59,362 nt of DNA, from NCBI GenBank assembly GCA_015478895.1, contig JADMKK010000008.1, positions 127,707 through 187,068 of the forward strand, in the 5' to 3' direction. The DNA is from Comamonas sp. (GTDB lineage: Bacteria > Pseudomonadota > Gammaproteobacteria > Burkholderiales > Burkholderiaceae_C). Shown piece after piece: positions 1-9,027 of this stretch (position 1 is the first letter of the stretch; each line of letters starts with the position of its first letter). The notes beneath the pieces are model-generated. The model had not been told where the DNA came from. It did no database searches and worked only from the letters and a program-made list of their open reading frames with translations. The position numbers and the translations under genes are program-made.

Positions 1-23
1 TTCGAATCCGACAACCGGCACCA
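1..23 (+). tRNA. tRNA 3' end, cut by window edge (possibly tRNA-Thr)
   Basis: The first bases read as a T-loop (TTCGAAT), the 3' half of a T-stem (CCGAC), seven acceptor-stem bases (AACCGGC), a discriminator A and an encoded CCA. The implied 5' acceptor strand GCCGGTT resembles bacterial tRNA-Thr, but the anticodon lies outside the window, so the amino-acid identity is a guess. Confidence 0.72.
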
Positions 24-52
24 TTTCCCTCTCTCTTCATTCAAAGCCAGTT

Positions 53-73
53 TTCTCTTCTGAGAAGGTTTTT
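53..73 (+). terminator. weak hairpin with T-run after the tRNA
   Basis: A 5-bp stem (TTCTC/GAGAA) with a TTCT loop is followed by GG and five T residues. It sits 30 nt after the tRNA CCA end and just before the 3' end of the convergent DciA-like gene. The stem is short and AT-rich, so termination here is only plausible. Confidence 0.35.
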
Positions 74-86
74 CTGCGTTTGTTTC

Positions 87-443
87 TTAAGCAGGGCTTT
101 GCCAAGGCGAGGCACTAAGTATCTTCAAGCGGATGCGTGCCACGTTCCAGCCTTTGGTACGCAGGTGTGCTTCTAAGCTGGGAAGCAAATAACGAAGTTT
201 GGCTGCTGCCGCCGTGTGTTTCACGATCAGGCACCAAGTCTCGCCTTCTATGGGGCCGGCCTGAATGCTTTGACGCAGGCCTAGAGGCAATAATGGTTCG
301 ATCGCTTTCATGCGGGCATTGGATTCACGCGCTTGTCCAACCAGCTTCGATAGCATGGGTGAAGACTGGGCGGCTTGCTCCAGCGAAATAGCAAAATGGC
401 GACGCGAATGCATGGGGGTCATGTGGGCAGAAGTTTGGCGCAT
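87..443 (-). CDS. DciA-like (DUF721) protein
   Basis: About 118 residues. The C-terminal part (LRYLLPSLEAHLRTKGWNV followed by a basic IRLKI strand) matches the DUF721/DciA pattern, a KH-like fold. DciA family proteins help load the replicative helicase DnaB in bacteria lacking DnaC/DnaI. It is divergent from secA with about 200 bp between them; DUF721 genes next to secA are common in betaproteobacteria. I chose the ATG at 443 because AGGGA lies a few bases upstream; an upstream extension to 503 and an internal ATG at 422 are also open. Family assignment rests on the short C-terminal pattern only, and helicase loading has not been shown for this short form. Confidence 0.75.
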   Translation of the reverse strand: MRQTSAHMTPMHSRRHFAISLEQAAQSSPMLSKLVGQARESNARMKAIEPLLPLGLRQSIQAGPIEGETWCLIVKHTAAAAKLRYLLPSLEAHLRTKGWNVARIRLKILSASPWQSPA

Positions 444-646
444 TATGGATCCCTGCAGTGCAGCATGTATTTGCGGGGAATGGCTGTTGGTGTTAAAGCA
501 CAAGCGGCAGTTAGAATCAATTTTTGGCTTTCAGCGGACGAAGCTCTTGTTTTGCTGCTGAGTGAGCCCATCTGCATGGCAACTCTACATTAGGGATTTG
601 GCCGCTTTCAGTGCCACCAAGGCATTGCTGAGCGGCTTCCGTTCGC

Positions 647-3370
647 ATGGTCAACTTTCTTACCAAACTTTTCGGCAGCCGCAATGACCGGCTTCTCAAG
701 CAGTACCGCAAGACGGTGGCTCTTATCAATGCGATGGAGCCAGAGCTGGAAAAGCTCGATGACCCAGCATTGCGGGCTAAAACCCAGGAGTTCAAGGATC
801 GCCTGACCCAGGGCGAAACTTTGGATGATCTGCTGCCTGAAGCCTTTGCAGTTGTGCGTGAAGCCTCCAAGCGAACTATGAAGATGCGCCACTTTGACGT
901 GCAGCTCATGGGCGGCATGGCATTGCACCAAGGCAAGATTGCAGAAATGCGAACCGGTGAAGGTAAGACGCTGACATCTACTTTGCCTGTCTACCTGAAT
1001 GCCTTGGCGGGCCAGGGGGTGCATGTGGTGACGGTCAACGATTACTTGGCCAGCCGCGATGCGGAAACCATGCGCCCGCTCTACAACTTCTTGGGACTGG
1101 CCGTGGGCGTGAATCTGCCCAATGCCCCCCGTGAAGATAAGCAGCTGGCATATTTGGCCGACATCACTTACGGCACCAACAACGAATACGGCTTCGATTA
1201 CCTGCGCGACAACATGGTCTACGACAAGGCCGATCGCGTGCAGCGCATGCTGAATTTTGCGATTGTCGATGAGGTGGACTCCATCTTGATCGATGAAGCG
1301 CGGACGCCTTTGATCATTTCAGGTCAGGCGGACGACAACACTGCCATGTATCTGGCAATCAATGATCTGGCTCCTAAATTGGTGCGCCAAGAAGGTGAGG
1401 CGGATCCCCGTACGGGCGAAGGTGTGGTCAAACCCGGAGACTTCACGGTGGATGAAAAGAGCCATCAAGTCTTCCTGACCGAAGATGGTCATGAAAATGC
1501 AGAACGCATTTTGAGCGAAGCAGGCTTGCTGCCTGAAGGCGCTTCGTTGTACGACCCGTCGAATATCGCCTTGGTACACCATGTGTATGCCGCTTTGCGT
1601 GCGCACCATATCTATCACCGCGACCAGCACTATGTCGTGCAAAACGGCGAAATTGTGATTGTGGACGAATTCACCGGGCGTTTGATGTCGGGCCGTCGCT
1701 GGAGCGAAGGTCTGCACCAGGCCGTGGAAGCCAAGGAAGGTGTGGCCATTCAGGCTGAGAACCAAACCATGGCCTCGATCACCTTTCAGAACTATTTCCG
1801 CCTGTATAACAAACTGTCCGGCATGACCGGTACGGCTGACACGGAAGCGTTTGAATTCCAGAGCATTTATGGCCTGGAAACCACGGTGATTCCTCCGAAT
1901 CGTGTCAGCAAGCGCGAAGACCAGCTGGACCGCGTCTACAAGACTACGCAGGAAAAGTACAACGCAGCAATCGACGATATCCGTGAATGCCATGAACGTG
2001 GTCAGCCCGTATTAGTGGGCACAACTTCGATTGAAAACTCGGAAATCATTGATGCCTTGCTGGTCAAGGCCGGTCTGCCCCACCAAGTGCTGAATGCCAA
2101 GCAGCACGCCAAGGAAGCGGACATCATCGCGCAAGCGGGCCGCAAGGGCATGATCACCATTGCCACCAATATGGCCGGCCGTGGTACGGACATCGTTTTA
2201 GGCGGCAATATCAGCAAGCAGGAAGCAGCCATTGAAGCCGATGCGTCTTTGGATGCAGCAGCTAAGCAAGGGCAGCTTGACGCTTTGCATATGCAATGGA
2301 AAGCCGACCACGAAGAGGTCAAAGCCTTGGGTGGCCTGCGCATCATTGCGACCGAGCGCCATGAGTCGCGCCGTATCGACAACCAGTTGCGTGGCCGCTC
2401 AGGCCGTCAGGGCGATCCAGGCTCTTCGCGTTTCTATCTGAGTCTGGATGACCAGTTGATGCGCATCTTTGCGGGTGATCGCGTACGCGCCATCATGGAT
2501 CGCTTGAAGATGCCGGAAGGCGAAGCCATTGAGGCGGGCATTGTGACCCGCTCCATTGAGTCTGCCCAGCGCAAGGTGGAGGCGCGTAACTTTGACATGC
2601 GCAAGCAATTGCTGGAATACGACGACGTTTCCAACGATCAGCGCAAGGTGATCTACCAGCAGCGCAATGAAATTTTGGATGCTGTTGATCTGCAGGCCAT
2701 GATTACCGCCATGCGTGAAGACTGCGTGGCCGATTTGGTGCGCCAGCATGTGCCCCCTGAATCGATGGAAGAGCAGTGGAATTTGCCGGCTTTGGAAAAA
2801 GCGCTGGCGGAGTGGCATGTGACCGTCGATCTGCAAGCCATGCTCAAAGACTCCGAGAGCATCACCGACGAAGAGATTCTGGAAATCTGCGTGAAGACGG
2901 CCAACGATGTCTACCAAGGCAAGCTGGACATGGTGGGCTCTGAGCAGTTCATGAACTTCCAGCGTGCCGTGCTGCTGCAAAGCTTTGACACGAACTGGCG
3001 CGACCACTTGGCGGCGCTCGATTACCTGCGCCAAGGTATCCACCTGCGCGGTTTTGCCCAAAAGCAGCCCAAGCAGGAATACAAGCGCGAAGCGTTTGAG
3101 CTGTTCCGCCAGTTGATTGACTCGGTAAAGAACGAAGTCACCCGCGTGCTCTTGACCGTGCGCATCCAGCAGCCAGAGCAACTCAATGAAGTGGCGCAAA
3201 GTATTGAGCACCACGCGGAAAGCGCCCAAAGCGCCATGCAATACGCCAGCGCTGACGGGGACAAGACCGACAGCTTTGAGTTGCCTGAAGGTATGCGCGT
3301 AGGCCGTAACGACCCTTGCCCTTGCGGTAGTGGCAATAAGTTTAAAAACTGCCACGGCAAACTGGTCTGA
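647..3370 (+). CDS. secA: preprotein translocase ATPase SecA
   Basis: 907 residues, full length for the family. SecA is the ATP-driven motor that pushes unfolded preproteins through SecYEG at the inner membrane. Visible features: Walker A MRTGEGKT near residues 101-108, the Walker B/DEAD-like VDEVDSIL near 207-214, the SecA signature around [10 protein letters not shown], and the C-terminal zinc motif CPCGSG...CHG near 890-903 that binds SecB and phospholipid. Start ATG at 647 gives the canonical N-terminus [10 protein letters not shown]. It appears monocistronic, with a strong hairpin 27 nt after the stop and argJ beyond it. Confidence 0.99.
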   Translation: MVNFLTKLFGSRNDRLLKQYRKTVALINAMEPELEKLDDPALRAKTQEFKDRLTQGETLDDLLPEAFAVVREASKRTMKMRHFDVQLMGGMALHQGKIAEMRTGEGKTLTSTLPVYLNALAGQGVHVVTVNDYLASRDAETMRPLYNFLGLAVGVNLPNAPREDKQLAYLADITYGTNNEYGFDYLRDNMVYDKADRVQRMLNFAIVDEVDSILIDEARTPLIISGQADDNTAMYLAINDLAPKLVRQEGEADPRTGEGVVKPGDFTVDEKSHQVFLTEDGHENAERILSEAGLLPEGASLYDPSNIALVHHVYAALRAHHIYHRDQHYVVQNGEIVIVDEFTGRLMSGRRWSEGLHQAVEAKEGVAIQAENQTMASITFQNYFRLYNKLSGMTGTADTEAFEFQSIYGLETTVIPPNRVSKREDQLDRVYKTTQEKYNAAIDDIRECHERGQPVLVGTTSIENSEIIDALLVKAGLPHQVLNAKQHAKEADIIAQAGRKGMITIATNMAGRGTDIVLGGNISKQEAAIEADASLDAAAKQGQLDALHMQWKADHEEVKALGGLRIIATERHESRRIDNQLRGRSGRQGDPGSSRFYLSLDDQLMRIFAGDRVRAIMDRLKMPEGEAIEAGIVTRSIESAQRKVEARNFDMRKQLLEYDDVSNDQRKVIYQQRNEILDAVDLQAMITAMREDCVADLVRQHVPPESMEEQWNLPALEKALAEWHVTVDLQAMLKDSESITDEEILEICVKTANDVYQGKLDMVGSEQFMNFQRAVLLQSFDTNWRDHLAALDYLRQGIHLRGFAQKQPKQEYKREAFELFRQLIDSVKNEVTRVLLTVRIQQPEQLNEVAQSIEHHAESAQSAMQYASADGDKTDSFELPEGMRVGRNDPCPCGSGNKFKNCHGKLV

Positions 3371-3396
3371 TCTGGCTGGGCGTGCCTTGCACAATC

Positions 3397-3422
3397 AACA
3401 CGGGCTGCGGCCCGTGTTTTTC
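3397..3422 (+). terminator. intrinsic terminator after secA
   Basis: A perfect 9-bp stem (AACACGGGC/GCCCGTGTT) with a TGCG loop runs into a T-tract. It separates secA from argJ. Confidence 0.88.
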
Positions 3423-3491
3423 GTTGTGGGGCGTGGTTTGTCCCCATAATTGTCGTTTTACCGTTTCTGTTTTTTCGTAGGAAGCCCTGCA

Positions 3492-4721
3492 ATGCCTGTG
3501 AATTTGCCTGTTCCCGTCGCCGCTGACTTGTTTCCCGTTGCGGGCGTGCGTATTGGTGTCACCGAAGCCGGTGTGCGCAAAGCCAATCGCAAGGACGTGA
3601 GCGTCTTCCTGCTCGACGAAGGCGCCAGCGTGGCGGGTGTGTTTACGCAAAACCGCTATTGCGCAGCCCCTGTCCAAGTCAGCCGCGAGCACTTGGCTGC
3701 GGGCCAAGGCATCCGCGCCATGGTCATCAACACCGGCAACGCTAATGCGGGCACGGGCGCTGCGGGTCTGGCCAATGCACGCGCCACTTGTGCGGCGCTG
3801 GCCAAGGAGCTGGGCGTAAAGGCGGAGCAAATCCTGCCGTTCTCCACCGGCGTGATCATGGAAGCACTGCCGGTAGATCGCATCGTTGCTGCTTTGCCTG
3901 CGGCCATTGCAGCTGCCAAGGCTGACAACTGGGCTGTGGCTGCCGAAGGCATCATGACCACGGACACCCAGCCCAAGGCGTACAGCCGCCAAGTGCAAGT
4001 GGGTGGCAAGACTGTCAACATCACCGGCATCAGCAAAGGCGCGGGCATGATTCGCCCCAATATGGCGACCATGCTCGGCTATCTGGCGACCGACGCCGCC
4101 ATTGCGCCGCAGTTGCTGCAAGGCCTGGTCAAAGAGCTGGCCGATGGCTCCTTCAATCGCGTGACTATTGATGGTGATACGTCGACCAACGATTCCTTCA
4201 TCCTGATTGCCACGCACAAGGCGGGCAATGCCACGATCACCGCCTGGGACAGCGCAGAAGGCCAAGCCCTGAAAGCTGCACTGTTGGACGTCGCCCGCCT
4301 GCTGGCGCAAGCCATTGTGCGCGATGGCGAAGGTGCGACCAAATTCATCACCGTGCAGATTGACGGGGGCAAGACCGAAGCAGAGTGCCGTTTGGCCGCG
4401 TATGCCATTGCCCACTCGCCCCTGGTAAAGACAGCGTTTTTTGCCTCTGACCCGAACCTGGGCCGCATCTTGGCCGCAGTGGGCTACGCCGGCATTGACG
4501 ATCTGGATCAGACCAAGATTGGCCTGTTCCTGGACGATGTCCATGTGGTGGTGGATGGTGGCCGCAACCCGTCCTATCAGGAAGCCGATGGCCAGCGCGT
4601 GATGAAGCAGCAGGAAATCACCGTGCGCGTCGATCTGGGCCGTGGCAGTGCATCACAGACGGTGTGGACCTGCGACTTCAGCCACGACTACGTGACCATC
4701 AATGCGGACTACCGTTCCTAA
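3492..4721 (+). CDS. argJ: bifunctional ornithine acetyltransferase/N-acetylglutamate synthase ArgJ
   Basis: About 409 residues from the ATG at 3492, which has AGGAAG 8 nt upstream; the frame stays open further 5' but that part is not conserved-looking. ArgJ transfers the acetyl group from N-acetylornithine to glutamate in the cyclic arginine pathway. The precursor self-cleaves before the nucleophilic Thr in the NMATML segment (around residue 190-195); the [14 protein letters not shown] and [10 protein letters not shown] signatures are both present. Whether it can also use acetyl-CoA (bifunctional form) cannot be read from the sequence. The next gene is a DUF815 ATPase, after a 160-bp gap with a palindromic repeat. 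Confidence 0.97.
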   Translation: MPVNLPVPVAADLFPVAGVRIGVTEAGVRKANRKDVSVFLLDEGASVAGVFTQNRYCAAPVQVSREHLAAGQGIRAMVINTGNANAGTGAAGLANARATCAALAKELGVKAEQILPFSTGVIMEALPVDRIVAALPAAIAAAKADNWAVAAEGIMTTDTQPKAYSRQVQVGGKTVNITGISKGAGMIRPNMATMLGYLATDAAIAPQLLQGLVKELADGSFNRVTIDGDTSTNDSFILIATHKAGNATITAWDSAEGQALKAALLDVARLLAQAIVRDGEGATKFITVQIDGGKTEAECRLAAYAIAHSPLVKTAFFASDPNLGRILAAVGYAGIDDLDQTKIGLFLDDVHVVVDGGRNPSYQEADGQRVMKQQEITVRVDLGRGSASQTVWTCDFSHDYVTINADYRS

Positions 4722-4780
4722 ATCGCCTTAAACCGCAGTGCGATGGCAGCAAGGCCCTTGGGTCTTGTTCTGTTTTATGA

Positions 4781-4856
4781 GCAGCATGCCGTTGATACAG
4801 CTTGATTTCAGTTTGAAAGCATATTGAAATCAAGCATCCATAACGGCATATAGCTA
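4781..4856. repeat. long-class dispersed palindrome, copy 1
   Basis: Nested inverted repeats: outer TGCCGTT (4787-4793)/AACGGCA (4842-4848) and inner GCTTGATTTCA (4800-4810)/TGAAATCAAGC (4825-4835), with a TAGCTA tail. The core from GCCGTT to AACGGCA is 61 nt and aligns without gaps to the core at 32278-32354 with 47 of 61 identities by hand. It lies between argJ and the DUF815 gene. Confidence 0.85.
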
Positions 4857-4883
4857 TAAAAATTAATTCATGGAGATGGCCCT

Positions 4884-5828
4884 GTGCAAGATGTGATGAA
4901 CCCTTTGGAGCGTTTGGTCGAGCGCGCTGAGCAATTGATGCAGCGCATTGAGTCGGTGCTGCCGCAGGCGCTGCAAGCGCCGGCCGACTGGAATACCGCC
5001 ATTGCTTGGCGTTACCGCAAACGTGCCAATGGCTGCGGGGCGCTGGAGCCGGTGCGCCACGTGGGGGCCATGCAGCTGTCGGATTTGCAAAACATTGACG
5101 GCCAAAAAGACAAGATTGCGCGCAATACCGAGCAATTTGTGCAAGGCCGCACCGCCAACAACGTGCTGCTGACGGGGGCTCGCGGCACGGGCAAGTCATC
5201 GCTGATTCGCGCCTGTCTGCACGCTTATGCACCTCAAGGTTTGCGCCTGATCGAGGTGGACAAGGCCGATTTAACCGATCTGCCCGACATCGTGGACGTG
5301 GTGGCGGGGCGCCAAGAGAAGTTCATCATCTATTGCGACGACCTGAGCTTTGAAGAAGGCGAGCCCGGCTACAAAGCCATGAAGTCGATTCTGGATGGCT
5401 CGGTCAGCGCGGCCACACCCAATGTGCTGGTGTATGCCACCAGCAACCGCCGCCACCTGTTGCCCGAATACATGACGGACAACCTGAGCACGCAAAAGGG
5501 CGACAACGGAGAGATTCACCCCGGCGAAGTGGTGGAGGAGAAAATCTCGCTGTCCGAACGCTTTGGCCTGTGGGTGAGCTTTTATCCCTTCAGCCAAGAC
5601 GAATACCTGCGCGTGGTGGCGCAATGGCTCTCCAGCATGGGTCTGGATGCCGCCGCCATCGAAGCTGCCCGTGCTGAAGCACTGGTCTGGGCGCTGGAGC
5701 GTGGCTCACGCAGCGGCCGCGTGGCCCAGCAATTTGCGCGCGATTATGCCGGGCGTTTGAACCACCAGCCTGCCACGGTACAGCGCATTGCCGATGTGGA
5801 TGGCCTGGCGGAAGGCGCTGAAATTTGA
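4884..5828 (+). CDS. DUF815 family AAA-type ATP-binding protein
   Basis: 314 residues. Walker A GARGTGKSS lies near residues 98-106 and a Walker B-like IIYCDDLSFEEGE near 147-160; the following YATSNRRHLLPE and LSERFGLWVSFYPF segments are typical of the DUF815 (AAA) family. The GTG at 4884 follows GGAGATGG at good spacing; an ATG at 4896 would remove four residues. The role of the family is not established; members are stand-alone cytoplasmic ATPases found widely in proteobacteria. Here it is followed after 31 nt by mutT, so the two are probably co-transcribed. No partner or substrate can be inferred. Confidence 0.9.
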   Translation: MQDVMNPLERLVERAEQLMQRIESVLPQALQAPADWNTAIAWRYRKRANGCGALEPVRHVGAMQLSDLQNIDGQKDKIARNTEQFVQGRTANNVLLTGARGTGKSSLIRACLHAYAPQGLRLIEVDKADLTDLPDIVDVVAGRQEKFIIYCDDLSFEEGEPGYKAMKSILDGSVSAATPNVLVYATSNRRHLLPEYMTDNLSTQKGDNGEIHPGEVVEEKISLSERFGLWVSFYPFSQDEYLRVVAQWLSSMGLDAAAIEAARAEALVWALERGSRSGRVAQQFARDYAGRLNHQPATVQRIADVDGLAEGAEI

Positions 5829-5859
5829 GATTGAACGAGAAAATTGAACGAGAAAAGAA

Positions 5860-6354
5860 TTGGTGACTGTGACTGCTGTAACTACTCCCGCTCCCGTATC
5901 TGCGGAACCTCAACACACCGAAGTCGCCGTGGGCGTGCTGATCCGCGAAAGCGATGGTGCCTTGCTCATCACCAGCCGCCCCGAAGGCAAGCCGCGTGCG
6001 GGCTGGTGGGAGTTTCCCGGCGGCAAGCTAGAAGCTGGTGAAACCGTGGAGCAAGCCCTGCGCCGTGAGTTGCAGGAAGAGATCGGCATCACCATCACTA
6101 ACTGCCTGCCGTGGAAGGTGACGGAGCACGCCTACAGCCACGCGCTGGTGCGTTTGCACTGGTGCAAGATCACGCAGTGGGAGGGTGAGTTTGCGATGCT
6201 GGAAGGCCAGCAGATGGCGTGGCAGCAGCTGCCTTTGGAAGTGCGTCCTGTTTTAGAGGGCTCGCTGCCGGTGCTGCAATGGCTCAGCGAAGAACGTGGC
6301 TTGCCATTTGATGCCGCAGTCTATGTCGTAGAGGAATCTAAAAAGATAGCTTGA
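5860..6354 (+). CDS. mutT: MutT-type Nudix hydrolase (8-oxo-dGTP diphosphatase)
   Basis: 164 residues. The Nudix box begins GGKLEAGETVEQALRREL and ends QEEIGI (about residues 54-77), fitting GX5EX7REUXEEXGU exactly. Size, the ITSRPEGKPRAGWWEFPGGK segment and position favour a MutT-like 8-oxo-dGTPase that cleanses oxidised nucleotides, though Nudix specificity is not certain from sequence. The start may be TTG at 5860 or GTG at 5863. The last codons lie inside a palindromic repeat starting at 6345, so the C-terminal residues KKIA are in part repeat-encoded. Confidence 0.9.
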   Translation: MVTVTAVTTPAPVSAEPQHTEVAVGVLIRESDGALLITSRPEGKPRAGWWEFPGGKLEAGETVEQALRRELQEEIGITITNCLPWKVTEHAYSHALVRLHWCKITQWEGEFAMLEGQQMAWQQLPLEVRPVLEGSLPVLQWLSEERGLPFDAAVYVVEESKKIA

Positions 6355-6427
6355 TGCCCTGGTATTTTCTTGCTTTCAAAGCCTTTTAGGGTGGAATGCA
6401 AGCAATCGCTAGGGCCGGCTGCTATCT
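6345..6427. repeat. long-class dispersed palindrome, copy 2, overlapping the mutT 3' end
   Basis: Ends GATAGC...GCTATC, with interior pairing between CTTGCTTTC and GAATGCAAG and between ATGCCCT and AGGGCC. It has the same layout as the other long copies but is more degenerate. It fills the gap between convergent mutT and yacG and includes the mutT stop codon. Confidence 0.7.
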
Positions 6428-6458
6428 TTTGCGATGAGTTTGGGCAGCGTTTCGGGTG

Positions 6459-6671
6459 TCAATCGACATCGTGGCGTGGGTCGCCATACTGCGCATCTTG
6501 TGGCGGAGTTTGCGCAGGCACACGAAATTCTTCGGCTGCCCAGGCGCCCAGATCAATATTTTTGCAGCGCTGGCTGCAAAAAGGTCGCCATGCATTGGTC
6601 GGTGCAAAAAGACTGGGCCCGCTGCAGGTGGGGCATTGCACGGTGGGAGGGGTCGAGGTGAGGTCGCTCAT
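6459..6671 (-). CDS. yacG: DNA gyrase inhibitor YacG (zinc-binding)
   Basis: About 70 residues. CPTC near the N-terminus and FCSQRC followed by KNIDLGAW about 20 residues later form the single zinc site typical of YacG. In E. coli YacG binds GyrB and inhibits gyrase. The ATG at 6671 is preferred over an upstream TTG. It is the last gene of the pilB-C-D-coaE-zapD-yacG run, 26 nt after zapD, the usual proteobacterial arrangement. Confidence 0.95.
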   Translation of the reverse strand: MSDLTSTPPTVQCPTCSGPSLFAPTNAWRPFCSQRCKNIDLGAWAAEEFRVPAQTPPQDAQYGDPRHDVD

Positions 6672-6697
6672 GCGCAAAGTCTGGCACAGAGCTGCGC

Positions 6698-7453
6698 TTA
6701 GGCGCAGAGTGTCAGCTCAAAATCCGCGTTTTCTGTGGACGATTGCAGGCTGCCGCTTTCAGTAGAACGTACCAAACGTACCGAAACCATGAGGCGGTTG
6801 GCGCTGATCTCCGGCACCAGACCCGAATCAGCGGCAATGCGCAAACGCAGCAACTGGTAGGCCTTGCCTGCAGGCAAGGACTGCTGAAACTGCCCATTGG
6901 TGGCAGCCACTTTTTGGGGCGTTCCGGTTTCTCGCAGCAAAGCCAAAAGCAGCGATAACGCGTCCGCCAGCGGTTTGAGGCAAGCGCACCATTGGTTGAG
7001 ATCATGGATGCGTTGCGCCGCAGGCATGTTTTGCCAGCGGTGATAAGCGGGCAGATCAAAGCTGCTTGTGCCACCAGGAATGCCCACGCGGCTGCGAATG
7101 GCCATGAGCCAGTCGTTTTCAGTGAGGGGCTGGCCGGTTTTTCCTGCTTGGGCGTGCAGCTGGGAGTAGCACTGGTCAAGCCGCGCAATGATGTTGTCCA
7201 GCATGTCTTGCGCGATGGCCGGGTTGTCGCGCAATCCTTCGAACATGCTTTTGTGGCGATCCAGATCGCGCATCAAATCCGATTTGAGGTCGGCGCGGGA
7301 TGCCACTTCCATGATCTCGAAGATCGTGGTCAAGGCAAAGTGGTGATCAACCGCGGATTCGCGCGTGGTGAGTTCAAACAAACGCCGAAACAGTTGTTCC
7401 AGTCGCAGGTAGGTGCGTAAGCGTTCGTTGAAAGGGTACTCGTAAAGAATCAC
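6698..7453 (-). CDS. zapD: cell division protein ZapD
   Basis: 251 residues starting with GTG ([19 protein letters not shown]), the standard ZapD N-terminus. ZapD binds the FtsZ C-terminus and bundles protofilaments at the division site. The protein is largely helical in the N-terminal half with a strand-rich C-terminus, and length is normal. It lies 93 nt after coaE and 26 nt before yacG on the same strand. Confidence 0.96.
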   Translation of the reverse strand: MILYEYPFNERLRTYLRLEQLFRRLFELTTRESAVDHHFALTTIFEIMEVASRADLKSDLMRDLDRHKSMFEGLRDNPAIAQDMLDNIIARLDQCYSQLHAQAGKTGQPLTENDWLMAIRSRVGIPGGTSSFDLPAYHRWQNMPAAQRIHDLNQWCACLKPLADALSLLLALLRETGTPQKVAATNGQFQQSLPAGKAYQLLRLRIAADSGLVPEISANRLMVSVRLVRSTESGSLQSSTENADFELTLCA

Positions 7454-7546
7454 GCTGGCTTATCCCGGAGTGCGCAGGCGAAAAAGTGGGCGGCTAGAGC
7501 ACTCGCAATGAAAATAATTCTCAAATTGCGCAGAGCTTGACTGCCA

Positions 7547-8161
7547 TCATAGCTGTAACCACGCTGAAATTGATAGCACTTCATGACCCAATGCAGCTAA
7601 ATCTACGCCATCGTTATAGATAACGCAGTCTGCAGCGGCCTGGCGCTGGGCGCGTGTAGCCTGTGCCGCAATGATGCGCTCTACCGCCGCGCGCTCTAAA
7701 CCACTGCGCGCCATCACGCGTTGGATCTGCGTTTCTGTTTCACAGTCCACCACAATGACGGCATCCACTTGCTGGCGCCAACGGCCTGATTCCACCAGCA
7801 GCGGTACATCGAATACCAATACTTTGTATCCACACGCCTGCGCCTGCAGCGCCTGGCGCTCGGTCAAACTGCCGACCAAAGGGTGAATGATGGCTTCCAG
7901 CCGCTGGCGCGCGCTGGCGTCTTGAAAAATCAGCTGGCGCATGAAGTTGCGATCCAAGGCGCCTTCCGCAGTTAATGCCTGTGGGCCAAACTCCACTTCA
8001 ATTTGGGGCATGGCCAAACCCTGCGGCTCTGTTAGGCTGCGCGAAATCTGGTCCGCATCGATAAGCGCAGCGCCGTTTTGGGCCAGCATGTGGCCGACCG
8101 TGCTTTTACCGCTGCCAATTCCACCGGTGAGTCCTATGCGCTGGGCTCGTTGCATATTCAT
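7547..8161 (-). CDS. coaE: dephospho-CoA kinase CoaE
   Basis: About 204 residues from the ATG at 8161, which shares an ATGA overlap with the pilD stop; the longer open frame to 8209 is unlikely. The P-loop GLTGGIGSGKST lies near residues 9-20. CoaE phosphorylates the 3'-hydroxyl of dephospho-CoA, the last step of coenzyme A synthesis. Overlap with pilD suggests translational coupling with pilus biogenesis genes, a conserved but unexplained arrangement in many proteobacteria. Confidence 0.97.
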   Translation of the reverse strand: MNMQRAQRIGLTGGIGSGKSTVGHMLAQNGAALIDADQISRSLTEPQGLAMPQIEVEFGPQALTAEGALDRNFMRQLIFQDASARQRLEAIIHPLVGSLTERQALQAQACGYKVLVFDVPLLVESGRWRQQVDAVIVVDCETETQIQRVMARSGLERAAVERIIAAQATRAQRQAAADCVIYNDGVDLAALGHEVLSISAWLQL

Positions 8162-9027
8162 AGTCCTAATGCACTCCATAAGCTGTACAGAATGGCGTTG
8201 TGGCCCCAAAACATGGACACAAAACCAGCGCCGGCAAGGAATGGTCCGAAAGGAATATAGCCACCTTCACGCAAGCCACTGCTGAACTTCATGGCGATGC
8301 CTACGATGGCGCCAATGACAGACGAAAGCAAAATGATAGGAATCAACGCTTGCCAGCCAAACCACGCGCCTAGCGCTGCAAAAAGCTTGAAGTCACCATA
8401 CCCCATGCCTTCTTTGCCCGTGGCAAGCTTGAACGCCCAATACACCCCCCAGAGTGACAGGTAGCCTGCCGCCGCACCCCATACAGCATCGCTGAGTGTG
8501 CTTTCTGTCCAGCCTAGCGCAGCGGTCAGGAGGCCGGCCCACAACAGGGGCAGGGTAATGTCGTCGGGCAGGTAAGTGGTGTCCCAATCAATCATTGCCA
8601 GCGCCAGCAGAGCCGCACTAAAGCCGCTCCAGGCCCATCCAGTGGGCGTAAAACCCCAGCGATAAATACACCAGGCAAACAACGCTGCTGCGCTGATTTC
8701 CACCAAGGGATAGCGAATGCTGATGGATTGGGCGCAGCTTGAACACCGCGCGCGCAAAAAGAGCCAGCTGAGCAGCGGAATATTCTCAAACCACCGCACG
8801 CCATGGCTGCAGTGCGGGCAGCGGGAGTGGGGGCGACTCAGCGTGAGTGCTGGAGCCTTGGCTTCGTAAGGCGTGCCCGTCTTGGCCGCTTGGTGCTCTG
8901 CGCACTCCGCATCCCATTGTTGCTCCATCATTTTTGGGAGGCGATGGATGACGACGTTTAAAAAACTACCGACGAGTAAGCCTATCAATGCGGCCAAAGC
9001 CACAGGGCTCCATGCGTGTAACTCCAT
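8158..9027 (-). CDS. pilD: prepilin peptidase/N-methyltransferase PilD
   Basis: 289 residues. An N-terminal membrane segment (LIGLLVGSFLNVVIHRLP) is followed by a CPHC...CSSC zinc module at about residues 70-100 and then several membrane helices. The A24-family aspartates are visible in ALAMIDWDTTYLPDD and GYGDFKLFAALG. PilD cleaves the leader of type IV prepilins and methylates the new N-terminal residue at the inner membrane. Its ATG overlaps the pilC stop by one base (TGATG) and its stop overlaps coaE. Confidence 0.97.
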   Translation of the reverse strand: MELHAWSPVALAALIGLLVGSFLNVVIHRLPKMMEQQWDAECAEHQAAKTGTPYEAKAPALTLSRPHSRCPHCSHGVRWFENIPLLSWLFLRARCSSCAQSISIRYPLVEISAAALFAWCIYRWGFTPTGWAWSGFSAALLALAMIDWDTTYLPDDITLPLLWAGLLTAALGWTESTLSDAVWGAAAGYLSLWGVYWAFKLATGKEGMGYGDFKLFAALGAWFGWQALIPIILLSSVIGAIVGIAMKFSSGLREGGYIPFGPFLAGAGFVSMFWGHNAILYSLWSALGL

